From positions 182,687-202,857 of the forward strand of contig DHPI01000065.1 of NCBI GenBank assembly GCA_002407865.1: 20,171 nt of DNA, written 5' to 3'. Within the stretch, counting starts at the first letter, position 1; the number at the start of each line of letters is the position of its first letter. The DNA comes from Spirochaetia bacterium UBA5368. Lineage in GTDB: Bacteria; Spirochaetota; UBA4802; UBA5368. The translations under genes were made by a program, and so were the position numbers. This document shows, piece by piece, positions 7,831 through 16,900 of this stretch. The notes below the pieces were generated by a model. The model was given only the letters and a program-made list of their open reading frames with translations, did not search any database and was not told where the DNA came from.

Positions 7831-9831
7831 CTAATGCCGAATAATCTTCATGCCGTATGGCTCAACGCGGCGCCACATGCACCATTTCGTTTTCGCAGTA
7901 TGGTTGAGCACAATATCGACAGTTTTTCCTTCTGTCGTTTTTCTCTGAATTACCTCCATCCCCATACCGTGAAACCTGGGCCGCACGCCGGCATGTTTTA
8001 ATATCCTTCTGAAAAGGAAAAAAAGCGCCACGGGATCGGGGGATGTTCCGACGTAATAGACTTTTCCTTTCCCGTAGTCATTGACGGTAACGCATGGCAT
8101 CCCGCGGTAGTGTTTTTTTCGGTCGGAATACCGCGCAATCGTTTTTGCCGTCACCGGCTCGACGATATCGGCCCACACCTCTCCCCTCGCGGGAATGATG
8201 CCGATTTTAATTTTCACCTTCGTCATGTTCAGCGACTCGAACCGGCGTATCCGCACCCCCGCCATATCGGCAAACACGCCTGGGAGCTCGCTGGTTACGG
8301 CATGATTGCGCGCATCCCTTGCGCCCGCCCGCCATCCGAGCACCAGATGCCCTCCGGCCTTCACCCATTCTTCAAGCCTTTTCACAAACGCCGGATCGGG
8401 CATTTCGTACAACGGCAGGCTCACGATCTTATATTTCGAGAGATCAACGCCCCTTGCGCTCTTAACGTCGGCATTGACATTGAACAGCGCATACGGAACA
8501 TAATGCCGCGCCAATTCAAGGTCATAGCCGACCTGCATAAATGAGGCGGGCGTCAGGTACAGCCCTTTCGAAAGATATTGCTCTTTTATAACGCGCGAAT
8601 TATCCTTGTCGTACACAAGGCAGGCGGGGGACTCCAACGGTATTGACGCGAATTGCGCAAATGCGTTTTCATGTTTCGCGATATTTTCCGAAAGACTCGT
8701 GTACCGGGACGTAACGGAATTGTCCGGATCGAGAATTCCATAGCAGAGCTGTTCCTGTCCGAACGCCGCGGTGCGCCATCGGAAATAAAATATATGATCG
8801 GCTCCCCGCGCAATGGCCTGGTTTGTCCACAGCACGACCTGTTGTTCGGGCGGCAGGTAGCCGAGGCACCAGTGGCCCTGGAAACCGCTGAACTGCTCGA
8901 ACACCGCGTATTTCCCGGCATTCTTCAATCCGCGAATATAACTGAGAAGATACGCATTGAAATAATACGGCAGGGGCTCATCCTGATCGCCCCATACAGG
9001 ATAATTGTCAAAGCCGGGAAAATCCATTCCGGCGAACATCTCCTCCATGTCAATAACGGGATTGTGCGGCGTGGGATACAGGTTTGTCGAAATCCACTGT
9101 TCCGGCGAAATATGACGCCTCAGTATTTTTACCTGCATATCGGCGAACTGTACCGCCGAATCGGAACAGAACCTGTCGTAATCAAGCAAGAGGTTCGGAT
9201 TCTGAACGCTCGCGACCTGTTTCCGGGGAACCGGCACCTCGTCAAAGTTAGCATAGACCGTTCCCCAGAAAACGGTGCCCCATGCCTCGTTCAATGCGGA
9301 GATGTTTTTATATCGCGATTTCAGCCAATGCCGCCAGGAGGCGCGACAATTCGGGCACACACACCGGTCGGAGCCCTCGTGCCCTATTTCGTTGTCAATC
9401 TGCCAGCCAATGATGTTCGGATTGCCGCCGTAATGACGGGCCAACCGCTCCACAATTCTTTGCGAGGCGGCACCATATGTACGCGAATTAAAGCATGCCT
9501 GCCGCCGTGTCCCAAAATCGCGGCATATACCCGATGGATGTATCTGCACCATGTTCGGGTCCTTTTTATACAGCCACGCGGGGAATGTGGCAGTCGGCGT
9601 GCCAAGGACGGTTTTCAGACCCTCTTTCGCGAGAATCCCAATCACCTCATCAAAAAGAGAAAAATCATACTTCCCCGGTTTCGGCTCGATAACAGCCCAT
9701 GCAAATTCCATCATCCTCACCGAGCTCAAACCCATTTCCCGCATCCGCCGCGCGTCGCTTTCCCAGAGAGATATATCCCATTGCTCCGGATAATAATCAA
9801 CGCCAAATACCACGCCATGCGACTGTCCCAT
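7831..9831 (-). CDS. Beta-galactosidase, glycoside hydrolase family 42
   Basis: A 666-residue GH42 enzyme of normal length that hydrolyses terminal beta-D-galactosides with retention. The N-terminal barrel starts GVDYYPEQWD (10-19). The acid/base is Glu148 in WQIDNEIG and the nucleophile Glu312 in FEQFSG. The four Cys that bind zinc in the Thermus A4 enzyme are all present: Cys113 (ACFNS) and Cys157, Cys159 and Cys162 (CVCPNC). A trimerisation-type domain and a short beta C-terminal domain follow. No signal peptide is seen, so it is cytosolic and presumably acts on imported oligosaccharides. The ATG at 9831 has a GGGGGATGGG ribosome site. No sugar transporter or LacI/AraC-type regulator is adjacent, so it stands alone between a terminator and a divergent intergenic region. 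Natural substrates of GH42 often include arabinogalactan or galacto-oligosaccharides rather than lactose. Confidence 0.95.
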   Translation of the reverse strand: MGQSHGVVFGVDYYPEQWDISLWESDARRMREMGLSSVRMMEFAWAVIEPKPGKYDFSLFDEVIGILAKEGLKTVLGTPTATFPAWLYKKDPNMVQIHPSGICRDFGTRRQACFNSRTYGAASQRIVERLARHYGGNPNIIGWQIDNEIGHEGSDRCVCPNCRASWRHWLKSRYKNISALNEAWGTVFWGTVYANFDEVPVPRKQVASVQNPNLLLDYDRFCSDSAVQFADMQVKILRRHISPEQWISTNLYPTPHNPVIDMEEMFAGMDFPGFDNYPVWGDQDEPLPYYFNAYLLSYIRGLKNAGKYAVFEQFSGFQGHWCLGYLPPEQQVVLWTNQAIARGADHIFYFRWRTAAFGQEQLCYGILDPDNSVTSRYTSLSENIAKHENAFAQFASIPLESPACLVYDKDNSRVIKEQYLSKGLYLTPASFMQVGYDLELARHYVPYALFNVNADVKSARGVDLSKYKIVSLPLYEMPDPAFVKRLEEWVKAGGHLVLGWRAGARDARNHAVTSELPGVFADMAGVRIRRFESLNMTKVKIKIGIIPARGEVWADIVEPVTAKTIARYSDRKKHYRGMPCVTVNDYGKGKVYYVGTSPDPVALFFLFRRILKHAGVRPRFHGMGMEVIQRKTTEGKTVDIVLNHTAKTKWCMWRRVEPYGMKIIRH

Positions 9832-10186
9832 ACAAATCCCATCCCCCTATTATTTACTGCCGGCCGTCCCAGCGTCCGATCATGCGAAGGGTAGTGCAAA
9901 CTCCGCGTTATTGCAAGGCATTTCTCGGCACACTTTAGCGCATGAAAATTATTTGGAAACAATGAGTATTCTAAATGGAGAACCACGACATCTGAACCAT
10001 GTCATCACGCAAAGAATGAAGGGAAAATAACAGGTAATTCTTCCGATTGAAGACCGAACGTGCTAAAGATTGTTGACACCGTGAGAACTTCGTTTCTGGT
10101 ATTATATTTTGTTATTATTAAAATAACATGGTACAATTACTACAATTGCATCAGTCTTTGTGTCATCTTGATGGGAGGTGTGTACT
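9832..10186. other. Divergent intergenic region between beta-galactosidase and chemoreceptor
   Basis: These 355 bases hold no gene that I can support; the open frames crossing it are short and have no ribosome sites. The part next to the receptor (10073-10140) is AT-rich and holds the promoter listed separately. For the galactosidase side I see no convincing -35/-10 pair. A small dyad TCTTC-5-GAAGA lies near 10040-10054. I recognise no riboswitch or CcpA-type operator. Confidence 0.5.
10073..10105 (+). promoter_or_regulatory. Candidate extended -10 promoter for the chemoreceptor gene
   Basis: TGGTATTAT (10097-10105) is an extended -10 box (TG, one base, TATTAT). A perfect TTGACA lies at 10073-10078, but the 21-base spacer is too long for ordinary sigma-70 use, so the extended -10 probably matters more. 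I saw no clear sigma-28 pattern. The start codon is 80 bases downstream. Confidence 0.45.
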
Positions 10187-11764
10187 ATGGAGCGAAACCA
10201 CTACACCGCACGCCAGATTCTCGAGATCAGGGGCAGTTTTATATATTTTATAATGATCTTTGTTGCTGCCGCGCTGGCAGTCACGTTTCAGATGCTCGCA
10301 CAAGTGAACTTCAGAGCCATGGTTGGCCCGATCGTCATCGGGATTATCACCTCATCCCTCGCATATATAATTTACACGCGCAAAAAGAAACTCAAAAAAA
10401 CAACGCTGCTATCATGGGCGGTTGCGATATTCTCGGTAACACTGCCGATAATGGCGAAATACAACTACGCGCGGTCGATGGACTGGCAGTATTCCACGGA
10501 ATCATACCATATTTTTACAATAGCGGTGTTTTTTCTTATCGCACTCCAGTTTTTGTATAACCGGCGCATGTTTATCTTTTTCTTCTTTTTCGTCTTCATC
10601 AACTGGATCGTGTTTCTTTTTATTGCGGACCACCAGGGCGTCACCATGTATTTTCTTTCCATTGCTGATGGAAGGCCGGTCCACAATTTCATCATCCTCC
10701 GCGAAGTCTATTTCATGGCACTCCTCATGGCAATTTCGTATATATCATACAGAAACATCCCCATCATTCACGAATATGACAGGCGCACGGTCGACCAGAT
10801 GGCCATTATAGAAAAACAGTCCGCCGTGCAAAAGGAAATGGCAATCGACATCAGGGAAAAAATGGACATCCTTTTCGAGCAGGTTGAAGCGCAAAACAAG
10901 GTTGTTGCGGACTTTAACGCCCAGATGCAAAGCCAGGCTTCAACATTTGAAGAAATTTCCGCAACACTCGAAGAGCTTCTCAGTTCATCCGAAAGCATCT
11001 CGGGGACGGCATCGGCGCAGATCGAAGAAAACGAGAAGATGGAAGAAATCATCGACGAGTTCAAGAATATTCAAGCGGAAACAAAGCACCATCTTGACTC
11101 GTCTCTTGAAGGTATAAACCTTGTCGTGGACAAAACAACCCTTGGCAAGAAACAACTCGATGATGTGGAACGTTTTATCTCGGACATCAACACACAGAGC
11201 CTCAAGATTTTTGATACCGTCTCCATCATCATTGATATCGCCGACAAGATCAACCTGCTGTCGCTGAACGCCAGCATCGAGGCGGCGCGGGCCGGCGAAC
11301 ACGGCCGCGGATTCGCCGTTGTCGCCGATGAAATCGGCAAGCTTGCCGTACAGACAACCGACAGCATTAAAGAAATTGAATCCGTTCTGGCTTCCAACAA
11401 GCATACAACGTCGCAGGGTGTTGAAGTGATACAGTCCGCCGCCACCATCATCAAGGACATGATCGAACATATGGAAGAAAGCTCGAATAAAATTAAAATT
11501 CTCAAGGAGAGCATCTTCCTTGAAGAAAAATACACGTCGCATGTCATTGAGCAGACGGTGAAAAATCTCAATCTCGCGAAAAACATCGGCGCCGGCACCG
11601 ATGAGCAGAAGCTGGCGATTGAATCCACCACACAGGCCGTGAATCACATCAATGAAACAATTGCCGACATGATAAAGGGAGTGAACGAAATCGCTGAGTC
11701 GTCGCAGTTGATTTTTTTCAATGCCCGGGAGCTTCTCACGAAGGCGGAGAAAGCCAGCGTCTGA
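10187..11764 (+). CDS. Methyl-accepting chemotaxis protein with a six-helix membrane sensor and no HAMP domain
   Basis: A 525-residue chemoreceptor that would signal through CheW/CheA to the flagellar motor. The N-terminal 190 residues form about six hydrophobic segments (near 17-38, 46-63, 73-90, 107-124, 128-147, 167-187) with only short loops, so there is no periplasmic ligand-binding domain. Segment five contains five Phe in a row (131-135). A coiled coil starts directly at about 200 with no recognisable HAMP. The conserved hairpin tip is [20 protein letters not shown] with [12 protein letters not shown] (355-387). No CheR/CheB tethering pentapeptide is seen at the C-terminus (ends TKAEKASV). 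The ATG at 10187 has GGGAGG 8 bases upstream; a GTG at 10178 overlaps that site. Its input is probably within the membrane, such as redox state, membrane state or a hydrophobic ligand, but this is inferred. Confidence 0.9.
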   Translation: MERNHYTARQILEIRGSFIYFIMIFVAAALAVTFQMLAQVNFRAMVGPIVIGIITSSLAYIIYTRKKKLKKTTLLSWAVAIFSVTLPIMAKYNYARSMDWQYSTESYHIFTIAVFFLIALQFLYNRRMFIFFFFFVFINWIVFLFIADHQGVTMYFLSIADGRPVHNFIILREVYFMALLMAISYISYRNIPIIHEYDRRTVDQMAIIEKQSAVQKEMAIDIREKMDILFEQVEAQNKVVADFNAQMQSQASTFEEISATLEELLSSSESISGTASAQIEENEKMEEIIDEFKNIQAETKHHLDSSLEGINLVVDKTTLGKKQLDDVERFISDINTQSLKIFDTVSIIIDIADKINLLSLNASIEAARAGEHGRGFAVVADEIGKLAVQTTDSIKEIESVLASNKHTTSQGVEVIQSAATIIKDMIEHMEESSNKIKILKESIFLEEKYTSHVIEQTVKNLNLAKNIGAGTDEQKLAIESTTQAVNHINETIADMIKGVNEIAESSQLIFFNARELLTKAEKASV

Positions 11765-11785
11765 CCGCGCGGGCGGAAAGCTTTT

Positions 11786-12793
11786 TCAGCCTTTTTTCGG
11801 AAGATACTGCAGGGGATCGACCGGCCTGCCGGCGTGGCCGATCTGGAAATACAACGCCTTGAAATCAGGATCGATATAGGCGATGATTTTTCCCGTTGCG
11901 ATCTTCTCGCCTTCACTGACGCTGATGTTGTGCAATCCTGAATAGACGGTGGTATACCGGCCCTCGTGAAGAACGATTACGTAATTGCCGTACCCCCTCA
12001 TTTCGCCTACTTTTTTAACTATTCCCGGCGCCGCGCACAGTACGGGCGAACCGCTCTTTCCCGTGATTTGAATACCGTGCAGGGCCGCACGGTCGGAACC
12101 ATTATAACGCACAGCCTGTGAGGGAACAACGGGCCATGCGAAGCGGGGATTTTCCTCCACAGCCTGTGTTATGTTGACGGCCTCCCTGCGCATACGCGCT
12201 GTTGTATCACCCGGAACTTTTAAAATCATCCCCGTTTTCAACAGACTTTTGCGCGTAAGATTGTTTATCTCGCAAAGCTCATCTAACTGGCAGTTGAAGC
12301 TTTTTGCAATGCCGTACAGCGTGTCTTTTCGCTTGACCCTGTAGGTCCGGTTGCATCCATCGTTTACCGTCGGTGATTTCCGCACACAGTCGTTTTTTTT
12401 GATCTGCTGCGTCTTTACCACGCGTATGCCATTTTCATCCTTTTTCGATGCCCTCGGCTTCGCGCGTATGCGCTCCATATCGGTCTTCGTACGATTGATG
12501 TTCTCGACAGAAATCTCGTCGTCGGCATCGATAAAGGGAGGATGATATGCTTTCTTTGAATTTGCGTATCTGACGCCCGCTCCATTATCACGCTGGACAT
12601 CGAAATACGTCTCGTCAAGTTCCCACGAATAGGATTGCACATTGCTTCCCATTGTGGAATAATATCTTTGTGGTTCGCCGCCATGCCGCGGGCGTGCATA
12701 CCGCAGGTTCTGCGGCGGAGCGCAGTTCGCGAAGAAAAGCAACAACGGTATTAGCATACCCGTGATGCCGGGCACCCTCCATGCATAATTCAC
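11786..12793 (-). CDS. NlpD-like lipoprotein with LysM and degenerate LytM (M23) domains
   Basis: A 335-residue envelope protein. The N-terminus has a hydrophobic stretch and an imperfect lipobox, FFAN-Cys24, so it is probably a lipoprotein; Asn before Cys is tolerated in some spirochaetal lipoproteins. A polar linker (25-148) leads to a LysM peptidoglycan-binding domain (about 150-194, YRVKRKDTLYGIAKSF) and a LytM/M23 domain (219-331). The zinc ligands of active M23 enzymes are missing: the H-x-G-I-D motif reads LHGIQ (Leu238, Gln242) and the final H-x-H reads ALY (313-315). LysM plus a degenerate LytM domain on a lipoprotein is the layout of NlpD, which activates cell-wall amidases during cell separation, so an activator role is likelier than hydrolysis. 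The start is GTG at 12793 with TGGAG 7 bases upstream; the ATG at codon 13 would remove the basic n-region. It converges on the chemoreceptor with 21 bases between. Confidence 0.85.
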   Translation of the reverse strand: MNYAWRVPGITGMLIPLLLFFANCAPPQNLRYARPRHGGEPQRYYSTMGSNVQSYSWELDETYFDVQRDNGAGVRYANSKKAYHPPFIDADDEISVENINRTKTDMERIRAKPRASKKDENGIRVVKTQQIKKNDCVRKSPTVNDGCNRTYRVKRKDTLYGIAKSFNCQLDELCEINNLTRKSLLKTGMILKVPGDTTARMRREAVNITQAVEENPRFAWPVVPSQAVRYNGSDRAALHGIQITGKSGSPVLCAAPGIVKKVGEMRGYGNYVIVLHEGRYTTVYSGLHNISVSEGEKIATGKIIAYIDPDFKALYFQIGHAGRPVDPLQYLPKKG

Positions 12794-12836
12794 GGAACAA
12801 CTCCATTCGTTCCCGCAATGATGTGTGTACAGACAA

Positions 12837-12865
12837 AATATAACAATCCCGCAGACGCGGATTAA
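12837..12865 (-). promoter_or_regulatory. Candidate promoter for the NlpD-like gene
   Basis: On the minus strand TTAATC (12865-12860) is followed after 17 bases by TATATT (12842-12837), with the GTG start about 44 bases further on. The -10 matches five of six bases and the -35 three of six. It overlaps the hairpin listed next. Confidence 0.35.
12845..12863 (-). terminator. Possible terminator after nikR
   Basis: On the minus strand AATCCGC, a GTCT loop, then GCGGGATT form a short stem with one bulged G, followed by the T-rich stretch GTTATATTTTG. It lies 50 bases after the nikR stop and just before the NlpD-like gene. The stem is short, so it may be weak. Confidence 0.4.
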
Positions 12866-12912
12866 CCCTTATTCATAGCATCGGCACTTCGGGCTTTACA
12901 GTTGAGCAAAAT

Positions 12913-13332
12913 TTACAGCATGTATTTTCCCGTCGTCGTTATGGTAAGCTTGCCATGGCGGACATTTTTTATTGAGAGCAGGTGCTCCGAGATTTTTTTC
13001 ACCACCACTGCCGGCCCCCGTAAAATGAGAACTTCCAGGCAATTATGCTGATCAAGATGCACATGGAGCGCAGAAATTATATTTGTATAGTTGCTGTGCT
13101 GAATATCATTAAGCCTGTCAGATATTTCATGCGCTTCGTGGCTGTAAATAAGCGTGAGCGTTCCGATTACCTCCGCTTCCGGATCGGAAATTTCCTCCTG
13201 CACCATTTTGTCGCGAATAAGATCGCGTATCGCTTCCGACCGGTTGACATACCCCTTGTCCTCAATGAGTGTGTCAAACTGGTTGAGAAGCTTTTCATCT
13301 ATTGAAACGCCGAACCTGATAATATTATTCAT
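12913..13332 (-). CDS. nikR: Nickel-responsive transcriptional regulator NikR
   Basis: A 139-residue ribbon-helix-helix repressor that binds DNA when nickel is present. The N-terminal RHH domain (IIRFGVSIDEKLLNQFD, then NRSEAIRDLIRD) is followed by the ACT-like metal-binding domain. All four nickel ligands of E. coli NikR have counterparts: His79 (in NDIQH), His90 and His92 (ALHVH) and Cys98 (NCLEV). Length and motif order are those of the full family. The ATG at 13332 has GAGGTG about 8 bases upstream and a near-consensus promoter directly before it. No nikABCDE, urease or hydrogenase gene lies in the window, so its targets are probably elsewhere; autoregulation from the upstream dyads is possible. 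Some NikR homologues act on other metal genes, so the nickel role is from family knowledge. Confidence 0.95.
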   Translation of the reverse strand: MNNIIRFGVSIDEKLLNQFDTLIEDKGYVNRSEAIRDLIRDKMVQEEISDPEAEVIGTLTLIYSHEAHEISDRLNDIQHSNYTNIISALHVHLDQHNCLEVLILRGPAVVVKKISEHLLSIKNVRHGKLTITTTGKYML

Positions 13333-13353
13333 TCTGCCGCACCTCGTTCATCA

Positions 13354-13381
13354 AGTATACCCATGTGAAATCCTTTGTCAA
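13354..13381 (-). promoter_or_regulatory. nikR promoter
   Basis: On the minus strand a perfect TTGACA (13381-13376), a 16-base spacer and TATACT (13359-13354, five of six) lie immediately before nikR. The implied leader is only about 15 bases and just contains the ribosome site. Confidence 0.75.
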
Positions 13382-13442
13382 GCACCCTCGTTGTGCAAGA
13401 ATATATTTGTATGGAGGCCGGGACATAGCTATACACGAAAGA

Positions 13443-13475
13443 ATATACATTTTCAGCGAGGTAATATATGTATAT
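13443..13475. repeat. AT-rich dyad between nikR and the small membrane protein gene
   Basis: ATATACAT (13443-13450) and its exact complement ATGTATAT (13468-13475) are separated by 17 bases. A weaker outer pair, ATACAC (13431-13436) and GTGTA (13493-13497), is nested around it. Long-spaced dyads suit NikR tetramers (E. coli GTATGA-16-TCATAC), but the half-site here is not the E. coli one, and the AT-rich background makes chance matches likely. The rest of the 325-base region (13333-13657) holds the two promoters and no gene. Confidence 0.35.
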
Positions 13476-13546
13476 AACATTTCATGCCATATGTGTAAAA
13501 TAATACAATTTTTTATATAATTTTTTCAAGCAACACCTATATAGTA

Positions 13547-13575
13547 TTGACACCCGTAATTTTAATTATTATACT
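13547..13575 (+). promoter_or_regulatory. Strong candidate promoter for the small membrane protein gene
   Basis: TTGACA (13547-13552), exactly 17 bases, then TATACT (13570-13575): eleven of twelve consensus bases with ideal spacing. The start codon lies 82 bases after the -10 box, giving an untranslated leader of about 75 bases with no structure I recognise. Confidence 0.75.
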
Positions 13576-13657
13576 TGCGTAAACTCTGTACGGAAGCGTT
13601 ACATCACGGCACACGAGTATCGGCACCGGCAGCATACTACACATGCAGGAAATTACG

Positions 13658-13897
13658 ATGGCGGACACACCAACTCAGAACACGCGTAAATCCGTACCAC
13701 ACCAGGGCGCCCGGAAAAAGGCCCCGAAAGACTCGTTTGCGTTCAGGGTCTTCAATCTCATACTGCAATACAAAGAAACAAAAACGTTTCAGTGGGTAAG
13801 CCGTCACCCCGAGATTTCCATTGGGCTCATTGGGCTATGGGGAATGCTCATTGTCATATTTTTTCTGTGGTTCGTTTTTTCCAGGATTGTCCGATAG
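13658..13897 (+). CDS. Small single-span membrane protein of unknown function
   Basis: A 79-residue protein I do not recognise. The first 27 residues are polar and basic (TRKSVPHQGARKKAPK). A short amphipathic stretch (RVFNLILQYKETKTFQWV) follows, then one long hydrophobic segment at about 53-75, and the end is SRIVR. With basic residues at both ends of the segment the topology is not obvious. I start at the ATG at 13658, with AGGAA 7 bases upstream; an ATG at 13643 has no ribosome site. Support for it being real: a near-consensus promoter 82 bases upstream, a good ribosome site, and a length that fills the gap to the convergent transglutaminase-like gene, with 29 bases left. It is divergent from nikR. 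It could be a small assembly factor or regulator, but nothing in the sequence says which. Confidence 0.65.
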   Translation: MADTPTQNTRKSVPHQGARKKAPKDSFAFRVFNLILQYKETKTFQWVSRHPEISIGLIGLWGMLIVIFFLWFVFSRIVR

Positions 13898-13926
13898 ACC
13901 AGGCGGGCATAGCCACGGAGGGGCGA

Positions 13927-16900
13927 CTATTTTCGCAGAATGATTGTCGCGTTCTCGTTTTTACGAAGTTCAGCACAGAATCGCAACAGCTCTCCATAAT
14001 TCTCTTTTTCCACAACCGCCCGGCGAATGCGGACTTCCTTCGTCACGGAAAGCCGTGTGCTGCCGACGTTTTTATGAATGCTAATGCGCGCATACCCATA
14101 GCGGCATTCTGTTTTCAGCTCTTCACCATATTCCACGCTCCTGAACTCATCGCCAAGCTCATACTCGTACCGCTCATCTTCATACAAATTCTTTTCGATA
14201 TACAGGGGATTCTGGCGTGTTGCCGACTGAATGTAGCGCGCGACATCGCTTTTTTTCACCACCGGCTGAAGCATGATACTGCCTTCGATCGGCGGCATGA
14301 ACGCCACACAATATCCGCGCGCGCTTACAATGAACGGCATCGACACCGATTCAACATTTTCAAGCGCATACGTATCGATGCTGAGTCCCGGCAGGATCGA
14401 TCCGAAATACGCGTTCACCGTTTCTTCCCGATACATACGGCCCGTAAAATATTTTCTGATTGTCGCGTTATTCCCCTCAAAGCGGGCCTTTATATCGCAC
14501 CTCGCCCCTCCGTCGTCATTGAGATAAAACATAAAATCGGTACGAATCACATTGTCGGCTTCACATTGTATTTTTTTTACTTCATATCCATCCCTGATGA
14601 TAACAAGCGCATCGACATCACGTATGGCATCGTCGACAATCCCATACGGTCGAAACCGATTTGAAAAATCCAGCCACGCGCCCCTTTCTGTACTGATCGG
14701 GACATAGAGCAGTATATTCGTAAATGTGGATGGCGCGGTAAATGCGCCCGGATCGGGCATGTCATTTCTCCTGGCAAAGGCAATATACGAGCGTATTCCG
14801 CGCGCCTCCAGAATTGATTTCGCGAGCACGGTTTTATCCTCCGGGGTGCCGCTCCTGTTGTAGAGCGTTGTCGCCGCCTTTTCGGGATAATACAGCACGT
14901 TCGGCCTGAGATCGATGTCGCGTGAAACATATTCATAGACACTCTGTATAACGTCATCGACCGAGCTCCCCGTACAAACCGCGCCGATATCATCCGACCG
15001 CAGATCGGCCCTGCCGCGCAGCAGACCGTTATACCATGCGATAAAATCTTCACGCGCCGCCATTGTCGTAACGGCAAACTGCCGCGGACAATTGCCGCTG
15101 CTGCCAGAATTTCTTTCCCGCCGCAGCGCGGGAAGGTTTACGAGCCTCATTGTGTATATTTTTCTATCTCCATCGCCGCGGACGGACATGTCGGCATCCG
15201 GATTGCCATATATCGTTACGCTCATGCCAGCCGGGGCCGCAACCTGAAGCGAAAAATAATCCACCGGCTCATCATAATCCTGGACCCGCGTTAACGGCAC
15301 CGAAAAAAGCGCTGGGTCGCCCTGCATCGCGAAGGGGTTATTGACGATATAGGCGACATGCACAATCGAATTATCCTTCAATGACGACAGATTAATGTAG
15401 TCCGCCCGGTCTATTTTTTGGAGCGAGTATGAGTCGTAATACGAGCCGTCGGGCCGGTACACGCGCGTGCGCAGGGGGCAGAGCTCGCCCTGAAACAGCG
15501 TGCGGTAGTCGCCCCATTTTTCAACGCCCTTCGAATCACCGATATAAAGCACATCCTCGCAAAACGCCCTGCTTCCGCCGTCCTCATTCAAATGGATAAT
15601 TATTGCCCTGTGCAGTACACGCGATGACACTTCCTTTTCGCGTTCCACCGGCCACTTGAACATACTATCATCAATTTTTTCACGTTCCCGCGCGAAGGGG
15701 TTTTCAATTTTTCCCGCGAGAATGTAGTCCAGCAAATCCCCCGTCGTAAAATCTGACGGCGCGAGCTTCATCGCTCGCCGCCATTCCATTACCGGGTCGT
15801 GCCCCGTCTTCCGGTATATGTCGCCAAGACGACAGTACATGGCCGGATCACCCCTGATCGCCAGATTTTTAAATATCTCCCTTTTCGCATCATCGATGGC
15901 GCCCTTTCGAATCATGGCATCGATCAGATCGAGTGAATATCGGCCGTCAGAGTTGAACTTATCCGCGATTTTTATTATCGCGTCGTTTTTTTCTGATTCC
16001 CGGTACAGCGCAACAAGCTCGTCGGCAATTTCACCATCAAAACGCCCCGACAAAATCGTTTCGTACAACGCCGCGGCCCTTTCAGGATTTTTCTGTGCAT
16101 AGTACTCCGCCCTGACAAGAACCGGCTCGGAAGACGCCGGGAAATCGCGTTGAAACCATTTCACCTCATCGAGAAATTCCTTCTCGTATCCCGCCTGCCC
16201 AAGCAGTGCGGCGTAATCCCTTCGAAACGGCAGGCACCCCCCGGCGATACCGCGCATCGCTCTCCCTTCGAGCACGGCGCCGCGCAGATTTTTTCGCTCG
16301 ATCAGTTTCTGGAAATTCCTGAAGCGCGCGGGAACAAAGGCCATATTCTTCGCCGCAACTTCCTGGAATATCCTCCATCCCTCCAGATATTCCGAGGATG
16401 ACGCGTCGCCATGACTGGCATCGATCAGCGATTGCGCGAGAAAATATAAATACAGAGGATTGCCGTTTCCAGCCGCTTTTTTATAGAACGTTACGGCCTC
16501 ACGGCTTTCCAACTCCGAAAAATAATTTCCCAGCCTGAAATAATCATCATTCCCGCCGCGGTTCGCGGATTCAATGAGCGCAGGGGCCGGATAGTCAAGC
16601 GTCTCGCAGAATTCAATATCCGAAAAAACCGCCTGCCGCGGCACGCAGTTTTCCGCACCCAGGATTGCGTCACTATCGTCTGTCACGATAATGCGCATAT
16701 CAGCCGTGGATGAATTTTCAATCTTCACCAGCAGGCTTGCCGGTTCCCCGCCGCCGGAAACGCGCACAATGCGGCACGATCGGAATGTCCCGCCCTCGCT
16801 GTTGCATATTGCCTCCCTGCCGTTGATAAACAATCTATAGTGCGCCCTGGAATATATCCTGATTTTAAACGGATACGGCGCATTTATACCGGTAAACGCA

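Noticed and set aside
8653..9894. A 413-codon plus-strand open frame
   Set aside because: It is antisense to the beta-galactosidase, whose motifs are complete. The plus-strand translation has no recognisable domain and no ribosome site; it is a shadow of biased codon use.
10073..10105. Standard sigma-70 promoter from TTGACA at 10073 to TATTAT at 10100
   Set aside because: The spacer is 21 bases, outside the usual 16-18. I kept the site only as an extended -10 candidate.
11786..12793. Active M23 peptidase
   Set aside because: All expected metal-binding positions are substituted, so a catalytic role is not supported.
13792..14664. A 290-codon plus-strand open frame overlapping the small membrane protein and the transglutaminase-like gene
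   Set aside because: It overlaps two better supported genes, its translation shows no domain, and no ribosome site precedes it.
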